This document shows, one piece after another, positions 8,391 to 15,619 of a stretch of 64,000 nt of DNA; position 1 is the first letter of the stretch, and each line of letters begins with the position of its first letter. This DNA is from Pustulibacterium marinum (lineage in GTDB: Bacteria > Bacteroidota > Bacteroidia > Flavobacteriales > Flavobacteriaceae): the NCBI RefSeq assembly GCF_900116665.1, contig NZ_FPBK01000010.1, positions 110,247 to 174,246 of the forward strand, read 5' to 3'. The notes below the pieces were generated by a model. The model saw only the letters and a program-made list of their open reading frames with translations, did no database searches and was not told where the DNA came from. Made by a program: the position numbers and the translations under genes.

Positions 8391-9056
8391 ATGTTTTTGC
8401 ACAAGCATCCATATCCACCATTCATTCCCAAAGACGCGACTAAATTAATTGTTGGAACGTTACCACCACCAAGATTCTCTACTGGAATGCTAAAATCAGG
8501 AGACGTTGATTTTTGCTACGGAAGTATTGACGGACAATTATGGGTAATTCTTAATAGAATTTTTCAGCTTCATCTTGATTTCGAAACTACAGAAAAGGCA
8601 ATTCAACAAAGAAAAGTATTTTTAGAGAAGCACAAAATAGGCATTTGCGACATGGTAGAAAGTGCCTATAGAGCCAAAATTGATGCGTCGGATATTGGTA
8701 TGCAGCAAGTAACCTACCGAAATTTGATAGGGTATTTGAGAAAGTTTCCCACTGTAGATACTCTGTTGTTTACAGGAGGAAATAGTAAAAATGGTCCGGA
8801 ATATTTCTTCAGAAAACATCTAAAGGAATACGGTATTTCATTAAAGCTGATAAGTACGGAAACTCCAAAAATTCACGAGTTTTCTTTAGATGGACGCACA
8901 ATTCAAACTGTATCTTTAACTGCGCCGTCGGGTTCAGCAAACAGAGCTGTTGGTAGTAATCCACAGTACAAAGCTATGAAGCAAAAGAATCCAAACTATA
9001 CAACTATCGATTTTCGAGTAGCGCAATACACTCCTTTTTTTATGGATAAAAAGTAA
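8391..9056 (+). CDS. Uracil-DNA glycosylase superfamily protein
   Basis: A 221-residue soluble protein with the uracil-DNA glycosylase-like fold signs: a glycine-proline loop GTLPPPRFS (about 22-30) in place of the water-activating loop, the segment DTLLFTGGNSKNG in the middle and the end TAPSGSANRAVGSNPQYK, similar in place to the DNA-intercalating loop. The family removes uracil or related bases from DNA, but activity of this subgroup is not established from sequence. It starts 1 nt after the TPR gene and is probably cotranscribed with it. Confidence 0.75.
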   Translation: MFLHKHPYPPFIPKDATKLIVGTLPPPRFSTGMLKSGDVDFCYGSIDGQLWVILNRIFQLHLDFETTEKAIQQRKVFLEKHKIGICDMVESAYRAKIDASDIGMQQVTYRNLIGYLRKFPTVDTLLFTGGNSKNGPEYFFRKHLKEYGISLKLISTETPKIHEFSLDGRTIQTVSLTAPSGSANRAVGSNPQYKAMKQKNPNYTTIDFRVAQYTPFFMDKK

Positions 9057-9149
9057 GTTTGTGTATTGAGTTAACATTTTCATTTTAAGAAATATCCTAT
9101 ATTTATCCAGATGAAACCTTCAGTCAAAATAATAGATAGGGGAGATAAT

Positions 9150-9899
9150 ATGAAGTGGATCAGTTTTTTTTCAGTTTTTTTAATTTCATTTTTGGCACAC
9201 GCACAAGTGCCAGATAGTTTGCGTATTTCCGGAATGGTAGCTGATGAAAAATCAGAATTGTTAGAAGGAGTTTATGTGCGCAACATGAGTCAGGGAACAT
9301 TTACAATCAGTACTCGAAAAGGGAAATTCACTTTAATGGTGCGTGAAGGAGATACACTTCGTTTCAATTTTTTAGGAATGAAAGATCTTGTTTATGCCAT
9401 TGATAAGGAAGATATGCAACTGCAGCAATTGGCCATTATCATGGAAACCGATGTAGAGCAACTGGATGAGGTAGAAGTAGAGCAACAAACCATCACAGCA
9501 CTTTCTTTGGGGATTATTCAGAAAGAAGTTAAACCGATGACTAAAAATGAACGTTTGTTGGCTGCAGCGGGCGATTTTAGATGGTACGATGTCATGTTAA
9601 TTCCATTAGGCGGTATGCCTTTTGATCCACTTTTGAATGCTATTTCTGGAAGAACAAAAATGCTCAAGAAGCGTGTGCAAATGGATAAAGAAAATAAAAA
9701 TGCCGATGCTTTGTATGAGCGTTTCTATACATTTTCTACAATGACCTTGGGGATCGAAAGTGATGACGTCATGCTTTTTATGTACTACCTAACTACTCAA
9801 GGAAAAGATGCCGAAATTTTAAAAGCAGAAGATAGCTTGGCCGAATTTTTTCTTACCGAAGCTTATCAAGAATATAAAGCTAGTTTAAACGAAGAGTAA
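9150..9899 (+). CDS. Secreted CarboxypepD_reg-like protein (paralogue 1)
   Basis: A 249-residue exported protein with signal peptide MKWISFFSVFLISFLAHAQ and mature start VPDSLRISG. An open frame reaches back to 9111, but the ATG at 9150 places the signal peptide at the N-terminus. Residues 20-105 form a carboxypeptidase-regulatory-like beta domain (ISGMVADEKSELLEGVYVRN ... LRFNFLGMKDLVYAI), like the N-terminus of TonB-dependent receptors but without a barrel. The C-terminal part is helical and unknown. Its neighbour is a paralogue overlapping by 1 nt (stop/start TAATG). Confidence 0.78.
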   Translation: MKWISFFSVFLISFLAHAQVPDSLRISGMVADEKSELLEGVYVRNMSQGTFTISTRKGKFTLMVREGDTLRFNFLGMKDLVYAIDKEDMQLQQLAIIMETDVEQLDEVEVEQQTITALSLGIIQKEVKPMTKNERLLAAAGDFRWYDVMLIPLGGMPFDPLLNAISGRTKMLKKRVQMDKENKNADALYERFYTFSTMTLGIESDDVMLFMYYLTTQGKDAEILKAEDSLAEFFLTEAYQEYKASLNEE

Positions 9900-10660
9900 T
9901 GAAATTGAAGAATAGAATAATTGGGTTGATTTGTTTTCTTGTAGCAACCTGTATGTATGGGCAGAAAGGTGAAGTGACAATTACGGGTAAAGTAATTGAT
10001 AGCGTTCAAATTCTTAATGATGTATACGTAGCTAACAAAGCCTCTGGTAAATTGACCATTACAGATCAATATGGTGATTTTTTCATTGCTGCTCAAGAGA
10101 AAGACACCTTGTTGTTTTCGCACGTGGGATATCAAGATCTATATTATATAATTACCAAAGAAGATAACGAAACTCGAAATATTACCGTAGTGCTTTCGGA
10201 GGCCATTGAAACATTGGATGAAGTAACCGTAGAGCGTAGTAACATTACCTCAGAATCTTTAGGACTTTCAATGGTAGATGAAAAGTATGTAAACATGACC
10301 CGCAGTGAAAAAAAATATGCGGCCAATAAAGAGTTTGATAAAGCTGGGGATATGATCATGCCCGGAGGTGGTATTAAAATGTCTTTAGCACCTATTGCAA
10401 CTGCTTTGTTCGGAAACAAGAAATTAAAAAAGCAAATCGCCATAGAGAAAAACGAAAAAGCTATAAACGATTTTCAAGAACAGTATGCCGACTTTGCAAA
10501 TGAAACACTACAAATACCCAATGATTATTTTATGTTGTTTGTGTATTATTTAATAGATAATAACAAGCATCAATCTATTCTAAATGCCGAAGGCGGTATG
10601 GGACAATTTTTGTTGGCAGACGAGTATCTGGCGTATAAGAAATATGTACAGGAGAAGTAG
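9899..10660 (+). CDS. Secreted CarboxypepD_reg-like protein (paralogue 2)
   Basis: A 253-residue exported protein with signal peptide ending VATCMYGQ. It shares the plan of the preceding gene: CarboxypepD_reg-like domain (ITGKVIDSVQILNDVYVAN ... LFSHVGYQDLYYII), then the ETLDEVTVE segment parallel to QLDEVEVE in paralogue 1, and a helical C-terminal region ending with FMLFVYYLIDNNKHQSILNAE, parallel to VMLFMYYLTTQGKDAEILKAE. The pair arose by tandem duplication and is translationally coupled. Similar proteins are common in flavobacteria; the role is unknown. Confidence 0.78.
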   Translation: MKLKNRIIGLICFLVATCMYGQKGEVTITGKVIDSVQILNDVYVANKASGKLTITDQYGDFFIAAQEKDTLLFSHVGYQDLYYIITKEDNETRNITVVLSEAIETLDEVTVERSNITSESLGLSMVDEKYVNMTRSEKKYAANKEFDKAGDMIMPGGGIKMSLAPIATALFGNKKLKKQIAIEKNEKAINDFQEQYADFANETLQIPNDYFMLFVYYLIDNNKHQSILNAEGGMGQFLLADEYLAYKKYVQEK

Positions 10661-10676
10661 TCGTTAAAATGCTAAT

Positions 10677-11390
10677 TTATTTCTTCTCATAAGGTAGTTT
10701 CGGAAGCGTCATGGAATATTCTTTTTTTTCTCCTTTCACTTTGCGCACTTTCAATCGTGCTTTTGCTCCGTATTTAAGTCCCCAATCTTCATTAAGATCA
10801 GTCCAGATTCTTATGAAGGTAATATTTTTATTGTCTTTAAGAGAGTTATAGATGTAATTCCAATCAGAGGTTAGTTCTCCTTTGGCTATATCAGTATTCA
10901 TAAATATCAATATTTTATATTGATTGGTGTCTAAATCTTGTGAACCATCTAAGCTTATTTTACTGGTAATAGTAGTTAAATCACCAAGTAATTTTTGAAT
11001 GGATGAATCCATGTTCGTTTGGTCACAAATTACATAACTATCTTCAATAGTTGAATTCTTGATGTTTTCTAATTGCACCATGCTACAATAGGTTTCCCCA
11101 TTATAGCACATCAATGAATCATTTTTATCATAAATGTAGGTTCTATAGGAAACGGACATTAAAGCAAAGTTTTTAATTTCTGCTTCCGAAAGATCGGGGT
11201 TTAATTGAGCATCTATGATATTGTTGCCTTTTGGCAAGTTAGCTATATGTTGATTGATTTCAGCTTGAGAATACACATTTAAGTTGGGTACTCCAAGTAT
11301 GGTTTTCATAATAGTTCCGCAAGAAGTGGTGGAAAGTAATAGGAATGTAGAAATAATGATTAGCGTTACATACTCTTTTGAGTTTTTCAT
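10677..11390 (-). CDS. Hypothetical lipoprotein
   Basis: A 237-residue protein with a signal peptide and lipobox STTSC (Cys24), so a predicted envelope lipoprotein. The mature part is mixed alpha/beta with many polar residues and ends in a basic stretch (RLKVRKVKGEKKEYSMTLPKLPYEKK is split here as RLKVRKVKG and KLPYEKK). No known domain is recognised. It is convergent with the CarboxypepD_reg pair, with 16 nt between stops, and stands alone on the minus strand. Confidence 0.7.
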   Translation of the reverse strand: MKNSKEYVTLIIISTFLLLSTTSCGTIMKTILGVPNLNVYSQAEINQHIANLPKGNNIIDAQLNPDLSEAEIKNFALMSVSYRTYIYDKNDSLMCYNGETYCSMVQLENIKNSTIEDSYVICDQTNMDSSIQKLLGDLTTITSKISLDGSQDLDTNQYKILIFMNTDIAKGELTSDWNYIYNSLKDNKNITFIRIWTDLNEDWGLKYGAKARLKVRKVKGEKKEYSMTLPKLPYEKK

Positions 11391-11500
11391 GTAAAGGTAT
11401 TTAATGGTAAGTGTTTTCTGTAGTTTTTCAAATGTATAAAAATACTGTAAATAAGATTCCTCTCAGTATATTTTTTTCTTTTACAATTGATTACATATTG

Positions 11501-13006
11501 CTACTTATCATCAAACTCCACCAATTTTAAAGTAGTTTGGTACACGTTAGTTTGTTCCATCTTGCTTTTGAGCCAAGCATAGAAACACATTACAAAAATA
11601 TCTTCTTCTTGGTGTGATTGCCATTCGAATGAATTTTCCACAGTATCTAAAAAAGGTTTAGCATGAATCTCCTCCGGATGCTGAATGTAATGTTGTATGA
11701 GTTTTAAATAGGTTAATACGCGTTCTTGTCCAATGCTTTGCAAATACTTAGTATAGTTTTTTCGTAGTCGTTTCAAGCTGGTTTCTGCTAAGTCGATGTG
11801 TCCAAGATCTATGAACAATAACAATTCCATGACATTCTTTTTAATCACCATTTCTACGCCTACTTTGGTTTCGTACCAACTGTCGGTATGGTGTAATTGT
11901 ATTAACAGTTGCTGTGCTTTCTTCAATTCACCTTGTTGAAAATAGATCATTACTGCTGTGAGTGTGGCATAGAAATGCACTTCGGTGGGGGATTTCTTTT
12001 TGTGTAACAAAGGAGCAAGTAACGCCAAAGCCTCTGCAGGATTCCCTAAAAAGTTACGGTTCAAACTTTCCAAGATGAGGTGTTTTGCAGCAAAAGCGGA
12101 TTGGTACTTTCCTTTTTGTGCTTGTAGCAATTGTTTCATGTGTTGTAAGTAGTGCAAAGAACTCTCAAACTTCTTGTTTCTAAACAATACGTTGGCCAGC
12201 TGATACACTACTTCTATGTGGTAGTACAACATGGACGAGCGTTGTTTTTGCTGTTGCAGTAGGTTGTAATTCTTTAGAATGAAAGCTTCCGAATCGGTGT
12301 AATTATTGGTTGCAAAAGCCGAAAAACTGAATAAAGAGATAAACTGATAAAGCGATTTAAAACTCAACATTTCCGGTTGCAGGTTGAGGTTGTTTAGGGT
12401 GTTGGAAAACAATTCCTGAAAATTGATGGCCTTGCCTTGGTATTCCCATTTGTTTACGGCGGTTTTCAATTGCGCGTACGCTAAGTTGAGTTTGTCTTCT
12501 AGTAACAAGGCGTGGTGTGTAGCTTCGGACAGTTTTTGCAATTCGGGTAACAATTCCGGAGTATACTCGGGCGCGTATTGAATTTTCGTATGCAATATTT
12601 CGTTCAAAAAGGTGTACAAAGCGTAGGAGGTAGCCAATTGCTGTGCCTTGTCTAGCAACTGAAATGCCGTTTTGTATTCTTCTCTCAATAAAAAAGTGCG
12701 CGCCGATAAAATGTTTTTAATCAATTCCATTTCTATAGAATGATCTGTTTTCAAGTTGTGGTAGGTCATAAAATCAATCACCGAGGTACGTAAACGTTTC
12801 TTTAGGGCATGAAACGTATTGGGCGCCACAGCTTTTCCGTACAGTTTTACAATTAAGTCTTCTTGCGGCATGGCTTCTTCCATGTATAATTGAAAGAGCG
12901 CTACGTTCTTTACATCGCCTCGTTGGTTCTTGCTAGTTAGATAGTGCAAGCATTGTTGCTGCTCTTCTTTGGTGAGTGATTGAATTAATTGCTGTGTTTT
13001 GTCCAA
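11501..13006 (-). CDS. Large TPR-like helical-repeat protein
   Basis: A 501-residue, wholly helical soluble protein without signal peptide. The N-terminus LIQSLTKEEQQQCLHYL followed by VALFQLYMEE and the ALKKRLRTSVIDFMTYHN segment fits a Bacteroidota-specific group of long helical-repeat proteins that start with a short SLTKSE-type domain and go on as TPR-like pairs (about 110-470). Function is unknown; such proteins usually act as scaffolds. It is divergent from the small membrane-protein cluster at 13161-14700, with 154 nt between the start codons. Confidence 0.7.
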   Translation of the reverse strand: MDKTQQLIQSLTKEEQQQCLHYLTSKNQRGDVKNVALFQLYMEEAMPQEDLIVKLYGKAVAPNTFHALKKRLRTSVIDFMTYHNLKTDHSIEMELIKNILSARTFLLREEYKTAFQLLDKAQQLATSYALYTFLNEILHTKIQYAPEYTPELLPELQKLSEATHHALLLEDKLNLAYAQLKTAVNKWEYQGKAINFQELFSNTLNNLNLQPEMLSFKSLYQFISLFSFSAFATNNYTDSEAFILKNYNLLQQQKQRSSMLYYHIEVVYQLANVLFRNKKFESSLHYLQHMKQLLQAQKGKYQSAFAAKHLILESLNRNFLGNPAEALALLAPLLHKKKSPTEVHFYATLTAVMIYFQQGELKKAQQLLIQLHHTDSWYETKVGVEMVIKKNVMELLLFIDLGHIDLAETSLKRLRKNYTKYLQSIGQERVLTYLKLIQHYIQHPEEIHAKPFLDTVENSFEWQSHQEEDIFVMCFYAWLKSKMEQTNVYQTTLKLVEFDDK

Positions 13007-13160
13007 TTTGAATCGTCATTTTTATGGAGTATGAAGATACGTATTTATTGTGTTTTTGTAAGTGTATGCTAAATGCAATCATCATTATTTTGAAAAAGTG
13101 AGATTTTCTACTTCGGATAAAAAATAGACTTTTGAACCATCAACCTATCAAAATACAATT

Positions 13161-13298
13161 ATGAAAAAACTAGGAATTCAATTAGCCGTTAGCTGTAGTT
13201 TGGGCTTCGCAGTTTGCCAGGGAAACACCATTCATAAAGTGTTGCAGCAACAACAAGCACAACTCATCACATTTATCAACGTACATAGATTAGGGTAG
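13161..13298 (+). CDS. Possible 45-residue exported peptide
   Basis: An ATG-started frame of 45 codons ends in TAG at 13296-13298. The product begins MKKLGIQLAVSCSLGFAVCQ, a short basic start and hydrophobic core like a signal peptide or lipoprotein signal, followed by a Gln-rich tail (KVLQQQQAQL). It is 9 nt upstream of the first membrane-protein gene in the same direction and would be the first gene of that cluster. No homologue is known to me; the small size makes the call uncertain. Confidence 0.4.
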   Translation: MKKLGIQLAVSCSLGFAVCQGNTIHKVLQQQQAQLITFINVHRLG

Positions 13299-13307
13299 GG
13301 GGACATT

Positions 13308-13775
13308 ATGAGACTAAAAGTTTTAAATAGTGCTTTTCTCATAATGCTGGGAGTCTCGGCCGTTATTTTCGTGTACCTTATTTTCCTGGGGTACGATGAA
13401 ATACGAACCTTTAAGGACGTTATCAAGATTATAGCGGCCGTGATATTCCCAATGCCAATTCTGAGCTTTACCCGCTTTTTTGTCATTTCAAACTACATTC
13501 CAGAGCATGATGATGCGTACAAAGATGCCAACAAAAAGCCAGCGACCATACGGTTATTCTTGGGTTTCGTGCTTACGGTGGCTTTGTTGCAATTGCTGGA
13601 GCTGTTGCTACACAAACCGCTAGAAGAACTGCTCATTTTTGCGCACCTTATCAACTCTACCACCATTAGTTTGTATGTGTTCAACTTTATACTGTATAAC
13701 AATTTAAAGGCCAACGGCGCGCTTAGCGGTGTGCTTTTAGGGTTGGCCATTCATGTATTCTTCTTATCCAATTAA
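13308..13775 (+). CDS. Unknown membrane protein (cluster gene 1)
   Basis: A 155-residue protein with about five hydrophobic segments (about 8-28, 38-58, 82-99, 105-131, 137-153). A conserved-looking loop with acidic residues (YIPEHDDAYKDANKK) lies between segments two and three. The start ATG at 13308 follows GGGGGAC, an unusual purine-rich ribosome site for this genome. No family recognised. It forms a tight tandem with the next two membrane-protein genes (gaps 18 and 10 nt). Confidence 0.72.
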   Translation: MRLKVLNSAFLIMLGVSAVIFVYLIFLGYDEIRTFKDVIKIIAAVIFPMPILSFTRFFVISNYIPEHDDAYKDANKKPATIRLFLGFVLTVALLQLLELLLHKPLEELLIFAHLINSTTISLYVFNFILYNNLKANGALSGVLLGLAIHVFFLSN

Positions 13776-13793
13776 CCTTTAAAATTTAGTATT

Positions 13794-14264
13794 ATGGAAT
13801 TTCAAACTTCACAAAACAATAGTAAAAAAAGAGAATCTTTATTCACCTTGCAATCTATCATTGTTACCGGATTGCTGGCCTTTACCGCCATTGCATTTTT
13901 CTTTTACAACGGACTTCAAATAGAAAAAGGAATCAAGGTAATTTTTGCTCCTTTCTTGTCGGTAGTGCCTTTATTGTTTGTGCTTTCGGTATTAAAAGAC
14001 CTGAAAAAAGGGTTTAAGAACGATGATTATTCACAACAAGAGATCATCAAATTTGCTGGTTTGGCAGCAGTGGTCAGTGCGGCTTTTGTAGCACTCACGT
14101 ATGTGTTTGACCAGATCAATGCGCTCGAAATCTTATTGGCATGCGTTATGGCAGTGTTGAGTGTGGTATTCTTTCTAAAAAGTAAAATGAAAGATGTACT
14201 GGGTATGTCTATCATCACTGGTATTGCCGAAGGAGTGATTATTTATATGGTGTTTTTGTTTTAA
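13794..14264 (+). CDS. Unknown membrane protein (cluster gene 2)
   Basis: A 156-residue protein with a polar 18-residue N-terminus and five predicted transmembrane helices (about 20-38, 47-66, 85-105, 110-128, 135-155). Length and helix spacing are much like cluster gene 1, so the two could be distant paralogues or partners in one complex, but sequence identity is not obvious by eye. No known family is recognised. Confidence 0.7.
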   Translation: MEFQTSQNNSKKRESLFTLQSIIVTGLLAFTAIAFFFYNGLQIEKGIKVIFAPFLSVVPLLFVLSVLKDLKKGFKNDDYSQQEIIKFAGLAAVVSAAFVALTYVFDQINALEILLACVMAVLSVVFFLKSKMKDVLGMSIITGIAEGVIIYMVFLF

Positions 14265-14274
14265 ATAGACAGTG

Positions 14275-14700
14275 ATGAAATTATCAAAAATCAACTCCTA
14301 CTTAGGTAAAGCCTTGTTTTGGGGAATAGTAATTACTCAACCTCTATTTACCATAGCCATGTTTAAACAGGGTGGAATGGCTGAGTTTTTGGCGCTCTTT
14401 TCAGCATTACTTTTTTTACCATTTTTCATCAGTTCATTGCCGTTTTCCTTTTGGAAACAAAATGATTCTTTAACTCTTGGGAGTATTGTTTTAAGTGCGG
14501 CGCTATTAGTGTTACTTCCTATTATCATGTTAGCATGGTTTGATACTTTTTATATACTATTAATCTGTTATGAAGTTATCATGGCAGTAGCCTTCTGGAA
14601 ACTTTATGGAAAAAGAGCGTGGCAATTATTCTTTTTGAACAGTTTCGGAATGTTGGTGTTGTTGTGGTTTGTAGTGATGGTATTGTTTAGGGTGATATAG
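14275..14700 (+). CDS. Unknown membrane protein (cluster gene 3)
   Basis: A 141-residue very hydrophobic protein with four or five transmembrane helices (about 11-30, 36-56, 68-90, 92-110, 115-140). The ATG at 14275 is preferred over the GTG at 14272. It is the last gene of the cluster; a weak CCTC-AAAAA-GAGG stem followed by TTTTT at about 14710-14727 could end the transcript. No family recognised. Confidence 0.68.
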   Translation: MKLSKINSYLGKALFWGIVITQPLFTIAMFKQGGMAEFLALFSALLFLPFFISSLPFSFWKQNDSLTLGSIVLSAALLVLLPIIMLAWFDTFYILLICYEVIMAVAFWKLYGKRAWQLFFLNSFGMLVLLWFVVMVLFRVI

Positions 14701-14810
14701 ACTTTTATGCCTCAAAAAGAGGATTTTTCGAGCTATGTAGCCTTGTAAAATGATGCTTTAAATCGTCTTTTTTGTAGGAATAGTAGACATGTTTAGCCGT
14801 TTCGTAAACT

Positions 14811-15050
14811 GGTTTGACGATCAAGTAAACTGGTTTGACGGTCAAGTAAACAGGTTTGACGGTCAAGTAAACAGGTTTAACGGTCAAGTAAACAAGGTTT
14901 AACGGTCAAGTAAACAGGTTTGACGGTCAAGTAAACAGGTTTGACGGTCAAGTAAACTGGTTTGACGGTCAAGTAAACTGGTTTGACGGTCAAATAAATT
15001 AGTTTTGATGGTCAAGTAAACAGGTTTGACGGTCAAGTAAACAGGTTTGA
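14811..15050. repeat. 21-bp tandem repeat array, 11 full copies plus a partial
   Basis: Eleven head-to-tail copies of GGTTTGACGGTCAAGTAAAC followed by A or T start at 14811, 14832, 14853, 14874, 14896, 14917, 14938, 14959, 14980, 15002 and 15023, then 7 nt of a twelfth. Two copies are 22 bp. Copies differ only at a few places. Each unit has two dyads: TTGAC-G-GTCAA and, across the joint, AAAC-NG-GTTT. The array fills the space between two converging transcription units (cluster gene 3 and the thx genes). Confidence 0.95.
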
Positions 15051-15174
15051 AGGAAAAAGTTATAAGAAATTCCATGACTAAAACCACTTTAAAAGGTGTA
15101 TGTATAGCTTTTTTTACAAACGTTTTTAGCGGTAAAACCCTTTAAATAACTGGTGTGAAGTAGCTAAAAATAAC

Positions 15175-15209
15175 AAAGCCTGAACAACTATGTTAGCTGT
15201 TCAGGCTTT
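15175..15209. terminator. Intrinsic terminator (12-bp stem)
   Basis: AAAGCCTGAACA (15175-15186) pairs perfectly with TGTTCAGGCTTT (15198-15209) around an 11-nt loop. On the minus strand it is followed by a GTTATTTTT tract, so it ends the thx transcript. It could also stop plus-strand transcription leaving the repeat array. Confidence 0.75.
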
Positions 15210-15235
15210 AGATAAGCAACCAAAAACTGTGATTC

Positions 15236-15370
15236 CTACACATTGTTATTCACTACTTCATGTTTCACAACTTTTGGCTTTACTTTAAATTTGCCTCTTT
15301 TGGGTCTTAACTTTCCAAAAGAACCAATACTAATTTTTCCTCGTTTGGTTTTTCTATCTCCTTTACCCAT
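15236..15370 (-). CDS. Ribosomal protein Thx-family small basic protein
   Basis: A 44-residue, strongly basic protein starting MGKGDRKTKRGKISIGSFGK. This is the signature of the 30S protein Thx (bTHX), a short peptide that sits in the head of the small subunit. The frame can be extended to 15445, but that extension overlaps the upstream small gene and does not resemble the family; the ATG at 15370 is chosen. The tail after GKLRPKRG is longer than in Thermus Thx. Upstream by 13 nt is a 46-residue unknown gene. Confidence 0.85.
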   Translation of the reverse strand: MGKGDRKTKRGKISIGSFGKLRPKRGKFKVKPKVVKHEVVNNNV

Positions 15371-15383
15371 GATCATTAATTTT

Positions 15384-15524
15384 TTATTTTTTATTTTCTT
15401 GATCTTTAATAGTGGCTTCGTCAATATCAAACTTATTTGTATCAATATTTCGGTTACCCGTTGGGTTTGTTGGAGTAGTTTGTTCGGTTTTTCTTCTTAA
15501 TTTTTTATCTTCAATAATTCCCAT
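15384..15524 (-). CDS. Small hypothetical protein upstream of thx
   Basis: A 46-codon frame beginning MGIIEDKKLRRKTEQTTPT and ending KDQENKK. It is polar and charged with no membrane segment, has good flavobacterial codon use, and stops 13 nt before the thx start on the same strand. The middle NRNIDTNKFDIDEATIKD is acidic. No known family. Tight spacing to a ribosomal gene and a clean start-stop frame argue that it is real. Confidence 0.55.
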   Translation of the reverse strand: MGIIEDKKLRRKTEQTTPTNPTGNRNIDTNKFDIDEATIKDQENKK

Positions 15525-15619
15525 AACATGTATTTTTTTAATTCCTTTTCAAGGTACAGTTATAGAATTGGAATTTGTATTAACGTTATGGTAAACCTAT
15601 GTTAACGAGGGTTAAGCGG

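Larger units (their letters stand above)
14701..15235. other. Non-coding stretch between converging genes
   Basis: 535 nt without a convincing gene. It holds the weak terminator after 14700, the 21-bp repeat array (14811-15050) and the terminator at 15175-15209. The 15051-15174 part shows nothing I can name. Frames that stay open across the repeats do so only because 21 is a multiple of three. Confidence 0.75.

Noticed and set aside
14811..15050. CRISPR array
   Set aside because: Units are directly adjacent with no unique spacers, and no cas genes are nearby.
14705..15087. Two minus-strand frames across the tandem repeat, giving repeats of VKPVYLT or SLLDRQT
   Set aside because: They are open only because the 21-bp unit is a multiple of three and lacks stops; the two frames are out of register, lack proper starts and have no link to known repeat proteins.
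15371..15445. N-terminal extension of Thx
   Set aside because: It overlaps the upstream small gene and reads as low-complexity Lys/Ile; MGKGDRK is the known family start.
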